Source: Symsagittifera roscoffensis (lineage: Eukaryota; Xenacoelomorpha; Acoela; Convolutidae). From it: a stretch of DNA of 64,000 nt. Positions 1 through 9,300 of this stretch are shown one piece after another. The stretch spans positions 31,210,833 through 31,274,832 of the forward strand of contig NC_087062.1 of NCBI RefSeq assembly GCF_963678635.1. Reading direction: 5' to 3'. How positions within the stretch are numbered: the stretch's first letter is position 1; each line of letters starts with the position of its first letter. The translations under genes and the position numbers were made by a program. The notes beneath the pieces are model-generated. The model was not told the DNA's origin, did not search any database, and saw only the letters and a list, made by a program, of their open reading frames with translations.

Positions 1-61
1 AATTTTCACAAACAGTTTACCAGACATAGATATATGACAATTGAAAAGACTAAAGGAAAAT

Positions 62-63
<2 letters not shown>

Positions 64-108
<45 letters not shown>

Positions 109-112
109 GTGT
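64..112. repeat. (TG)n microsatellite
   Basis: An almost uninterrupted run of TG dinucleotides, about 49 bp, with one TGC interruption near its right end. It is an ordinary simple repeat in noncoding DNA. Confidence 0.97.
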
Positions 113-1565
113 TAACTATCAACAATCAAGTTTCGGATAAAAATTATATCGCATTACAGCTCTTTGAACTTCAATTAACTTTTGTAAAATACAGTTTTTA
201 AACAAGGTTACCAAATTAGTAAGCATTGGCTCAAAAATTTAATTAGTTTTAGTTGGAACCTTTCATATTCAAAGTCCATTTCTGAATCTTAAAGCCATTC
301 ACGTTTTTTGCGTCATGTGCACTTTTGTTATCGGAGAGCGTAAATTGCCTTCCTTTCAGCAAATAAAGTTGAGTAGAACTTAACAAGACTGTTGGTATAT
401 CAAGGCGAAACGCTGGATGCTACCACTGCACTTTAAGGGCCTTTAAAAAATTAGGTAAAAAAGACAAAATATAAAAAAAATTAGGTGAAAAATCATGTAT
501 TATAGCGTTTTATATTTGCCTAAATTCGAATGATTTGCCTGCATTCAATTTGGAACGATTTACACAGCCGCTTACGCGTGTTACCATAACGCAAAATAAC
601 GTGTCTTAATTTTCCCAAATTTGACAAATTAGTTATTTTCAAACCCTCGCAGTTTTACAAAAAATGGTCACAGGTGATTTTTCTTACATATGAGCTCCGG
701 AATTGATTATTTTTCAGATGGTAAAGTTTTTAGTCAAAAAGCTTTGTTAAAAAATCTTTATAAATGGAATTTTCAAAAACAACACTCACATGCAGAATTT
801 GCAGAAGTAGTCCCAAATTCAAACCCCCATTTTATTTGATCATGGTGAAATCTGATTTTATTTTCAGCTTATGCCAGTTTGATTGCTGAAAAAAAGAAAA
901 AATAATTAGTAAATATTTCCAAAATTTTTACTTATTGTGTCGATAATTGATAATTGTCAGGCGAAAAAAACTGTATTAAACACAAATGTTTCGCCTCTTT
1001 TTTCAAAAATCAAACAATAAAAATCTAATTAGAGCAAGATTACTTTTCGAAGTTTTTTGCTACAAAATGAACAAAAAACTCAAGATAAAAAAGTGATAAA
1101 TAATTTTGTTTGTTAACACAGGTGACTTTCACAGGACCATTATTATTTTGAGCTCATGGTATTGATACATTTTAGTAAAAAAAAAAGCAATATTAATCAG
1201 AAGAAAAATACCGGCACATATATTCCATTATTTTCTTTAATAATCGAAGAGTCTGAAGAACAGCTAAGTCCTGAGCATTAGTATTCTCTCTCTCAATTTT
1301 CTTAAGATATCGGAATAACAGTTGTAAATCAATTACTTTACTTGCTCGCATTACTTTATTGTGAAAAGATTAACGCTCGGTGTAATATATTATGCATAAA
1401 ACTACGCAGTTACCGTAGAACCATTTGTGATTTTTTCACGAAGACGTGATCAAAACCAGTATTTTTGCTTTTCACTGATCCACAAAGGTGCTGTTTATGT
1501 AGATAGTTGAGAAATAATTTTATTTTGGAATTTGGTTGGAAAAGAGGCGTTTTATGCTGTCGGAG
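113..1565. other. noncoding stretch downstream of the membrane-protein gene
   Basis: AT-rich sequence with no convincing coding frame on either strand. It holds one copy of a dispersed repeat (about 378-745) and is otherwise featureless to me. It lies 3' of the last exon of the minus-strand membrane-protein gene. Confidence 0.6.
378..745. repeat. dispersed repeat family D, copy 1
   Basis: The order of short phrases (ACTTAACAAGACTGTTGGTAT, then AATTTGGAACGATTT, then CCGCTTACGCGT, then GGTCACAGGTGA) recurs at about 23,285-23,720 and about 43,070-43,480. Copies are heavily diverged, so the family is old. No terminal repeats or coding capacity are visible. Confidence 0.6.
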
Positions 1566-1571
1566 TTTATT
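1566..1571 (-). terminator. poly(A) signal AATAAA overlapping the stop codon
   Basis: On the minus strand AATAAA overlaps the TAA stop of the exon ending at 1567. This supports that exon being the last coding exon and implies a very short 3' UTR. The PAK1IP1 gene in this window shows the same arrangement. Confidence 0.5.
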
Positions 1572-1905
1572 GTTTTGAGGCTCTTTTAACCGTAGCTAAC
1601 AATGAACAAATGTAGTTGGAAACATTGAAATAGCCACCTGAAATGGTCGTGGAGTTAGTTTTTGTCGAAGATGAACCAGTGCTGGGTCCCTGTTGCTCAT
1701 TCTGTTCAAACAAGAACAGGCTCAGCTCCCCTCTGCGCCAGCTGACGAGGAGCACAAACAGTGACATGAAAGAGAAAGAGATGAAACCACAGCCCAGCTG
1801 GAACTGATCAGAGCTCCATACACTAATAAATTTCTCAAACAGTGAACCGGAAATAGTGACGAGGAATGAGCAGAAAAAGAACCAACTTGATCTCTTTTTG
1901 GAACT
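1567..1905 (-). CDS. multi-pass membrane protein, probable terminal exon
   Basis: An open frame of about 110 codons with two hydrophobic stretches (starting near WFFFCSFLVTISG and near LGCGFISFSFMSLFVLLV), each long enough to span a membrane. They are followed by a hydrophilic Ser/Thr-rich tail that ends at TAA inside an AATAAA signal. Base composition is richer in GC than the flanks, as expected for an exon. The upstream edge is uncertain: an AG lies near 1905-1910, and there is no good start codon. It follows two other membrane-spanning exons on the same strand and is probably the C terminus of that protein. I do not recognise the family. It could be a separate small gene. Confidence 0.5.
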   Translation of the reverse strand, partial: SSKKRSSWFFFCSFLVTISGSLFEKFISVWSSDQFQLGCGFISFSFMSLFVLLVSWRRGELSLFLFEQNEQQGPSTGSSSTKTNSTTISGGYFNVSNYICSLLATVKRASKQ

Positions 1906-2436
1906 ATTCGTCAAGGTTCATTCAGGGTTCTTTTCGAACAATTAAAATTTACATAAATGATATGACAGCAAGAAAGGATATCCAATGAATTTTTTTCTGG
2001 TTGTCTCAGTCACCAATTACATGGGGAACTGCAAACAGATAGCGTTTATCCATAAGGAAAAAAAATACCGAGCGGTTCAGCGCTTAATGAAGAATCGCTA
2101 AGGTCGCACCTTGAATAATACGTACATCTTTTTTGGTTATTTTGCAGCAGGAATGAGATATTTTGCCTCACCCTTAAGCAACAATTATGAATCCTCAAGC
2201 CGCCGACATTTAATTAAGAAGTGGAAACCTTAACCATTTCTAGGGTCTTTTTATTGTTTTGTGGGAGTCCTTGCAAAAATCATTTGGTCGAGCTAGAAAA
2301 GCCGACAAAAGTTTCCATGTTTGTTGGTACTCCGTAACACAAAATGATCCAATTTCTCTAAAAAGACTACCAAAGCTACCGAAACTACTATTCTATAAAT
2401 AATTTTTATTAAAACGATAGCTTTTTTTCTTGTAAA

Positions 2437-2977
2437 CTATGGATAGAAGAGGAGAATGGAAAAGGACCCTGAATTGTAGTTGATGCAGTGCTGCAGAAAG
2501 AGGCCAGGCACGAATACACACCACAAAGTGTACATGTGGATATAAGGTACCTGACAGGGGAGGTCTGTTCCAAAATACCAGAAGAACAGGAAGGCGAACG
2601 GGTTCAGCACAACTGGCTTGGCAGCCTCGAACTGGTGCTGATAAGTTTGGGTGTCATTTTTAAGTCGGAGTGCCTGAGCCACTACAAACTGAGGCGCCAC
2701 AAGAGCCAGATAGTGCTGCTTGAGAGCATAGTATTCAGTGTGTTTAACTTTATGCCAGGGGACCATGTTGAGTATCTGGTCCATTATGATGAATCCGAGA
2801 GAGAATACGAGAATTGAAAAATAAGAGCGGAACTGGATGTGAAGGATGATGGCCAGACAGAGAAAACCGGCCATGAAGCTTCCAAATATGGGCATGTCTC
2901 CATTGTAGACTAGCACCATGACACTGGATGCAAAACCAAAGCCACATCCGGGGAAAAGCATCAGTAGCTTGACTGCT
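2437..2977 (-). CDS. multi-pass membrane protein, internal exon
   Basis: Preceded by a textbook 3' splice site (pyrimidine tract then CAG, exon from 2977). The frame reads AVKLLMLFPGCGFGFASS and continues with at least four hydrophobic segments (around GCGFGFASSVMVLVY, FMAGFLCLAIILHI, FSILVFSLGFIIM, and a last one near YTLWCVFVPGLFL). A loop with charged and amide residues separates the third and fourth. The 3' edge is unclear: CAG|GTACCT near 2550 is a plausible donor that would remove the last segment; otherwise the frame runs to a stop at 2437. Together with the 3394-4089 and 1567-1905 exons it suggests a protein with roughly eight or more membrane passes. Family unknown. Confidence 0.6.
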
Positions 2978-3393
2978 CTGAAAAAGAAGATACCTTTTCA
3001 GCCGAATGGATATTCAAATACTGTGAAGAAAAGAATTTTTGAGCTTCAAATCACTTTGAAAAAGAAAACTACTTGAACATTCAATTTTTTGCAAATTGAA
3101 GTCATAGGCTGAGAATGAGGCTGAATAGGCATCGCGACATTTGGTCGCAAGCGACAATTCGTAATATCTATAAAAGCGACATCTCGTCGCAAACTAGCTT
3201 AGTCAGGATTAATTGCTAAAAGAATCCGTGAAACAATCCATAACGAGTTTCACACTCGCTACTGCATGGATGTTGGGTTGCTGAGAATTTTCGAATAGTT
3301 TTTTCTATGATGGTTTTGTTTGAGATGCTTTTTACTGGACAAGTTCCAATAATTCTACAATTTCTCTCCGACGAGCTGTCGCTTCTTGAAATG

Positions 3394-4089
3394 CTACCAA
3401 TAGTCGTACTGAAATTTCCGGGTTCTGAAGTGGAGGAACTTCTGGAACCAGAGAATGATTCGGAGAGAAAGGAGAGTGAAGACGACCGAGGAGAATGCGA
3501 CGTAGAAGATGAAGACCACATATTGCAGAATTTCAGGAAAGAAAGGCACTACCAAATTGAACAGCAACCCCACAATCAGTACTATGATGGCGCCGAACAT
3601 ATTCAATCTAGCCACGTAAATGCCCAAAACCAACTTGGGCTCCTGTTGGGTGAAGTCGAGGAAATTAGAGATACTAAATGTCAAATAGTTTTTGTCGTAC
3701 AGGCTAATCATTGTCGCTATAATGAACACAAGTAGTTCAATGGCCAACATGGCAGCTATGTCGGTTATACGAAAGTATTTGGGGTAGTAGTTGAAGTCAA
3801 TGATGTTACTCTGGATTGTCAACCCTGAGCCCTGGAGGTCCAAACTGAGCTCTTCCAGCAGATTGGAGAATTTTCGCAGCTTGCCTGTGTAGAAGAGAAA
3901 CTGGATGGGCACTTGTATGTTGTGCTTTTTTAATAGTCCACTGACATGGTCGAGCACTACGTCGTTATCAGGCGTCGGTCGTACAAGAACCTCTAAGACT
4001 GCAGTACAATAGAAATCATTCTTATTCTTCCCTGTAAGTTCTTTTCCATTAGACTCAACCACCTTTGCTCTCATTCCTACTTCAACTGT
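3394..4089 (-). CDS. multi-pass membrane protein, exon spanning ectodomain to first membrane helices
   Basis: The frame is open from 4089. Its first half is soluble-looking with alternating strand-like segments (MRAKVVESNGKELTG, DFYCTAVLEVLVRP). Then come long hydrophobic stretches (ITDIAAMLAIELLVFIIATM, a longer one after KLVLGIYVARLN, and another after FFPEILQYVVFIFYV). This layout suggests an extracellular or lumenal domain followed by a helical bundle. The acceptor is probably near 4085; a possible donor is ATTG|GTAGCA near 3396. The complete Ty3/gypsy element lies just upstream (4223-11365), between this exon and the 11,440-11,950 exon. I do not recognise the protein family, so the grouping of these exons rests on strand, order and character only. 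Confidence 0.6.
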   Translation of the reverse strand, partial: TVEVGMRAKVVESNGKELTGKNKNDFYCTAVLEVLVRPTPDNDVVLDHVSGLLKKHNIQVPIQFLFYTGKLRKFSNLLEELSLDLQGSGLTIQSNIIDFNYYPKYFRITDIAAMLAIELLVFIIATMISLYDKNYLTFSISNFLDFTQQEPKLVLGIYVARLNMFGAIIVLIVGLLFNLVVPFFPEILQYVVFIFYVAFSSVVFTLLSLRIILWFQKFLHFRTRKFQYDYW

Positions 4090-4217
4090 CTCATAAGGTT
4101 ACAGGGTTCATAAATTTCAACTTGCCTAACATATTGCTTTCGCCCACTCCCCCTCCACCCCTAATTTAACATAGCTCTTATAAACCGCCCCCCTATATAA
4201 TGTAACAATCCTACTTT
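4075..4217. other. host intron remnant 3' of the gypsy insertion
   Basis: Short noncoding stretch with a C-rich segment, lying between the membrane-protein exon and the retrotransposon. It is the lower part of the intron that received the element. Confidence 0.45.
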
Positions 4218-4222
4218 AGAAG
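4218..4222. repeat. target-site duplication AGAAG, left
   Basis: AGAAG immediately precedes the TGTGATAACC end of the element; the same five bases follow the other end at 11,366-11,370. A 5-bp duplication is usual for Ty3/gypsy integration. Confidence 0.9.
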
Positions 4223-4516
4223 TGTGATAACCCTAATCTGCGGAGCGTGTTAGGAAGAAGAATAAGATGGATAATGTAAATTTACTGTTGTTAGTTTTGT
4301 CCTGTTCTTAGTTAATAACTGATAGTTTGTTACTGCTTTTCAGTATGAGATATGAACACACTGAACAACTCAAACTTTAGTGTTGGACAACAACGCATGA
4401 CCTTGACCACTTACATAATAATAACATAATAAATAGTTAGCACATATGGTTACTGCAGATGCAGTAGTTAACAACTGTCCTCAAGGTTGTGTACTACAGA
4501 TGGCTGCACTACCACA
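4223..4516 (-). repeat. 3' LTR of the gypsy element
   Basis: 294 bp, starting TGTGATAACCC on the plus strand and ending CTACCACA. It matches 11,072-11,365 at every base I compared. In element orientation it begins TGTGGTAGTG directly after the polypurine tract. Confidence 0.95.
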
Positions 4517-4525
4517 TTCCCCCTT
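4517..4525 (-). promoter_or_regulatory. polypurine tract
   Basis: On the minus strand AAGGGGGAA abuts the first base of the 3' LTR. This is the expected place and composition for the plus-strand DNA primer of reverse transcription. Confidence 0.8.
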
Positions 4526-4629
4526 GGGCAAAATAAAATTTTATCTACTATATTTAAAATTTTATAAATAACAATAATATGAGTTTTTCCAGCTCAGTTT
4601 CTTGTGGTACCATAGGTGTATGCCTTTTA

Positions 4630-6300
4630 TCAGTTTTTCTTCTCTATTTCCTTTTTCTTTATTTCTAATGGCACTTTCCATTGATTGCTCCATGGTTGTG
4701 TCGTATCCAGCGCGGCATACCCAAACTTTTTTCTGAATAAGTGGCGTTCCAGCAGTTTCAGACGGGTCTCCATTGGGTTATTTTTATCAGTTTTCACATT
4801 CGCCAAACCAAGTCTGTATTGTTCTAACGCCATTTCGTTAATGGCATTCTCGTCATCCGCGGAAATATGTTTTACTGAGTGTTTCACTGGGCTGCCAAAT
4901 CTTTTCGGCCCTTGATTTTTCGTGGCTCGTGTACTACGTCTGACGTTTGTGCCTCCTTGTTCATCAACCGCCGAGTCGTCTGAAACTCCTGACGGTGATC
5001 CTAGTTCGACTTCATTCTTGTCTTCTACTTTAGATTTGATAATCTCCTCCGCTGTCATTTGCAGACCTCTGTTCAGCACTTGATCGGCTAAGTTTTGCCA
5101 TTCTTCCTCCCCCATGTCTTGTTTCTGGAACGCATTCAAGATTGCACCCGGTGACGTATCTCTTGTTATGCGTTTCTTAGAGGGTACACTTTTGGTGCCC
5201 GAGCTGCCTGCACAATTCGCTTGATCTCCATCTGATTGTTTTGTATTGGTACTATCTTCTGCTGCTACCGCAGCTTTCTTTTTTCCTTTGCCCTTGTTCT
5301 TGAGTGTTTGGTCTCTTTTGTCCCGTGATTCCCCTGTCGGGTTTATCGCAACTTGTTCCTGTGTCTTTGGTCCCCCGAGATTGGGCTTGGCACGCTTGAT
5401 TGCCAAATTTAGGCCCCCACCGACCGGTGTTTCACGTGATGTTACGACCTCTTCGCTGTTTTGAAACGATTCTTTCGTCTGTTCACTTGGTGTATTCCAG
5501 TCCTCCTCTTCGGACAGTGTGTCTTCCAAGACATCCTCATCCTTCTTCTGATGTTTGCTTTTTGGCTCCGCCAGTGGGCTTTGGGCCTTCTCCTTCTGCA
5601 TTGTTCCCTCTTTGGGTGATCTCATAGGGGAACCTTGTATCTTCGCCAGGTCACTTTTTCTATATACTGCCCCTGCAGCTGTTGTCACCGTCTTTGATGA
5701 CTCGGATGCAACCTTCCCCTTAAATGGCTTTGTCAGCGCTGCTCCACTTTTCCTCGTTTCATCCCTGCGGCTGAGGTTTTGGGTGTTCCAATCTGACCCC
5801 TTGGGCTTGTCTTCTACAAATCCCTTTTCCCATGAATAGAGTAACTCCTTCCTTAACTCAGGGTCAATTGTACTTGTGTCATCTACTAGTTGTGAAAGGC
5901 TGGGTCCATCATATCTGCGTCGTTCCGCGTTCCAATTCGCGTTCGCTTCCAACAAGTTTCGTAGAGTTCTCGCTCTGTTTCTCTCCTGAGTTGTCAAACT
6001 AGCTTGTTTGAATAGGGGGCTGACTTCTCTGCTTCTCTGTCCTTTTTTCACGATCTTTAGAGCATCTCGAGACTGATCAATCCTCTTCTTGAGTTGGCTT
6101 GCGGTTAAAGCTGACCTCTCCAGATGCTGTTTATCTAAATTATCAGAAAACTCTACAAATTTATCCCGTATGATTTTGAATTCTGTTTTCGGTAGTCGAT
6201 TGAAGTGTGCTGCAAACGGTGATTTCTGTATGGTTTTTTGTTTTATCCATCGCAAATCCCTAATGATTGTACTAAGGCATAATTTTATTGACTTTACATT
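4630..6300 (-). CDS. pol: gypsy pol, downstream frame: integrase C-terminal part plus hydrophilic extension
   Basis: This frame continues the integrase after a -1 shift from the upstream frame; it is open past 6300 and needs no start of its own. Its first ~60 codons carry the usual gypsy integrase tail (SPFAAHFNRLPKTEF). It then runs about 480 more codons as a highly charged, low-complexity, helix-prone chain (rich in K, E, S, T), with no signal peptide, no membrane segment and no cysteine knuckles. The extension is much longer than a normal integrase tail and has no function I can name. The first ATG lies well inside the frame, so expression would need frameshifting, or the copy is simply broken. 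Confidence 0.8.
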   Translation of the reverse strand, partial: NVKSIKLCLSTIIRDLRWIKQKTIQKSPFAAHFNRLPKTEFKIIRDKFVEFSDNLDKQHLERSALTASQLKKRIDQSRDALKIVKKGQRSREVSPLFKQASLTTQERNRARTLRNLLEANANWNAERRRYDGPSLSQLVDDTSTIDPELRKELLYSWEKGFVEDKPKGSDWNTQNLSRRDETRKSGAALTKPFKGKVASESSKTVTTAAGAVYRKSDLAKIQGSPMRSPKEGTMQKEKAQSPLAEPKSKHQKKDEDVLEDTLSEEEDWNTPSEQTKESFQNSEEVVTSRETPVGGGLNLAIKRAKPNLGGPKTQEQVAINPTGESRDKRDQTLKNKGKGKKKAAVAAEDSTNTKQSDGDQANCAGSSGTKSVPSKKRITRDTSPGAILNAFQKQDMGEEEWQNLADQVLNRGLQMTAEEIIKSKVEDKNEVELGSPSGVSDDSAVDEQGGTNVRRSTRATKNQGPKRFGSPVKHSVKHISADDENAINEMALEQYRLGLANVKTDKNNPMETRLKLLERHLFRKKFGYAALDTTQPWSNQWKVPLEIKKKEIEKKN

Positions 6301-9300
6301 CTCTTCACCCCCAATAGCATCACCCCCAAGCGCCTTTTAATAGTTTGGATTGTCCTTTCTACTAAACCGCACCCACGGTGGTCACCCACCGGGCAGAACT
6401 TCTGTTCAATGTTGTGTTCGAGACAGAATTTTTTCATGGCTTTTCCTTTAAATCCGGAAAACTGGTCGGTTTTTATCGATTCTGGTATGCCATGCGTATC
6501 TATGTACGACCTTAGGAATTTTATAGTTGATTTACCCCCCGTTGATTTGGTTACTTTCACCGACGGAAATTTTGAAAACCGATCAATTGCTACCAATAAG
6601 TAGATTTTCTTTCCTTTATGGTCTTCTAAAGGTCCTGCATAATCTAATTGGACTTCCTGTCCTGGCTGCGATAGCAGTGGCAATGGTTGGGAAGAGTTTT
6701 TCGGTATAATGTATTTTGCATTCTTACCATAGCGTGTACATTCTCTACACTCTTCAGCGAGGTTTACGATGTCTTTATGCATATGGGGCCACCACAGATA
6801 ATTTGATACATCAATCATTGCCTCCTGTCCCGGATGTCCTCTATGTATGCGCTTCAACACTGCTTGTCGCAATTGAGCTGGTACTGCTATTCTGTTATCT
6901 ACGAGAATGCAATCGTCGACTACTGAAAGTTGGTTCCACAACGGGTTTGTGTATGGGCCCATTAGCTCAAATCCCGCCCGATCCTTTCTCTCTATTACTC
7001 GACGTAGTCGGTCCATCCAGACATCCTCCGATATGAGTTCGGCCAACAGCGTCTTATCAAATAATTTTGATAAGGTAAAGTTTCCAGAGTCTCCTACGTC
7101 TGTTAATGCGCCTGCCAGTTGGGTTTTTCCCTCTTTAATTCTTCTCGAGGTTTGAACCGCGCTCACTTCCGGTCCAAAATCATCATCATCTGCTGTTAGA
7201 TCCACTTCAATGATTGATTTCGCTGGTGAACCTCTCGGACTGCTCGTTACCATCTGCGTCATCGCCTCTAGCTCTCTGATATTTCCCGGTAGTTCTTGAT
7301 CTTTACTAACTAGGTCCCAAATGGATAGCAAATTTTTCGTTTCCTCGGCATCTTTCTCCCATATCGCTGCCCGTGCAGTACAACTGTCCTCGTCAAAACT
7401 GTCTTCCGTTCTATCTAGAGTTCTTCTGATTCGACATGTTCTATGGAATGTAGTTTCGGTTATCTCCGCTTCCGCTACTTGATCGTTTTCCTCCTGTGTC
7501 TGTGTCCTACCGTCTTCTATTCTCACCGATTTCTTCTTCATCCTTCCGTCCTCCATTTTCTCTGAGATTACTCTTCTGTTTTTTACTAAATTAACCGACT
7601 GTATTGCTCTGTTGAAATTGACACGAGTGTTTTTCTGTTTCAACACGTTCTTGTCTGTCAAGAAATCTGAATCTCCCCCGTTCTCGTTCCGGTCGAGCTT
7701 TGTTCGGTTTTTGACCGTTCTGTTGCTATAGCAACCACGCCTGGATTCTAATAATTTCTCTTCTCTTTTCTGTTGTTGAGAATATTCTAGAATCTTTTCG
7801 CTCGGAATTATTACATCCGTATCACTTAACCGACTGTATAAGCAGTCGAGTGCTCTATGAAAACACTCAATTGAAGTGACTACAAATTTTTCATCCAGTT
7901 TTGTTTCAAGCCAAGGTTCTCCTGATGGTTCTCTAGATAGATAATCTACTATTCCCATATCCTTACCTGGTATATGGACAATTTTGAACGGGTATGGCAG
8001 TAATCTATCCACCCATCTTGTTAATCTGGATTGATATGTTTTGTTAGACTTGTTGCCTTCTAAGGCAGATGTTAATGCCTTATGATCAGTAACTATTACA
8101 AATTCCTTTCCTAATAGGTAATGTTTGAAACGATCCACTGACCATACCACTGCTAACAGTTCAAGTTCGTTGGTAGAATACTTTTTTTCTTGATTGTTAA
8201 GGTAGCGCGACGCGAATGCGATCGGAATCCACTCATTTTTTTCCGTCTGCTGTTCTAAAGATGCACCCAGTCCACTGTGACTTGCATCGCATTTTACTCG
8301 AGTATCCCGGTTTGGGTCGTAATAATTCAGTTTAGTAATGTTTGCTACTGCTTTTTTTATTTCCTCGAACACCTCATTGTGTTCTGTTCCCCATTCAAAT
8401 TTTTTTACTGGGATTTTAATATTTTTCAGTTTTTTCTTTTCATTTTCTTCACGCAATAATGGTCTGAGTTTTTCTGTCAAATTAGCTGCATTCGGTATAA
8501 ACTTTGCAAGGTGGTTAATGCTACCTAGAAAAGATCTAAGCTGTTTGAGTGACTTTGGATGTTCTAACTTTAGGATAGCCTCCGTTTTTGTAATTTTAGG
8601 AGTAACCCCACTTTCCGAAAGTTTATGTCCTAGCCAATTAACTTCTGTTTTGAAGAATTCGCATTTTACCAATTTCAGCGATAAGTTCTCCTTATCGAGC
8701 TTGCTTAAGACATCAATAATTAGATTTTCATGTTCTATTTCCGATCCTTTCGAAACAATTAGTATGTCATCCAAGAAACAAAACGTATTCTTAGAATGAT
8801 TCAGCGTCCGATCCATTGCTTTTTGAAATTCGGCTGGCATATCAGCTAGACCATAGAATCCCGTCAGAAATCTATAAGTACCCGTGGCTTTCCCCCCTAC
8901 GATGTTGAAATTGCACTGTCTTGCAGTTTGTGGATTCAATTTTAGCTGACTATATGCGTATTTCAAATCTAACACGGTGAAGAACAAGGTACCTGCTGTT
9001 TGCGCAGTTACTATCTGACTGACCCCATCTAGTAATTCTTCCACATTCGGCATCTGATACTTATTTTTGTATAATTGTCTGTTGATGGGTTTTGCGTCCA
9101 ATGCCAATTTAATTGTATCATCTTTCTTCACTGTGATAACAATAGGGGCTATGAAACAATCACTGGTACATTTATCCAATTTCTGAATATGTCCTTCTAA
9201 TAATAGTTTTTCAATTTCCTTTTCGACTTTCCCTTGCACATGGATCGGTATTCTCCTCCCTTTCTCTTGAATCGGGCAGAGAGGATATTTGAATGTTGTG

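Noticed and set aside
4630-6255. env-like gene in the gypsy element
   Set aside because: Position suggests it, but there is no signal peptide, membrane anchor, cysteine pattern or cleavage motif; the frame is an integrase continuation.
4685-6340. Plus-strand frames of 60-94 codons across the gypsy element
   Set aside because: Antisense to the gypsy pol continuation frame; no independent support.
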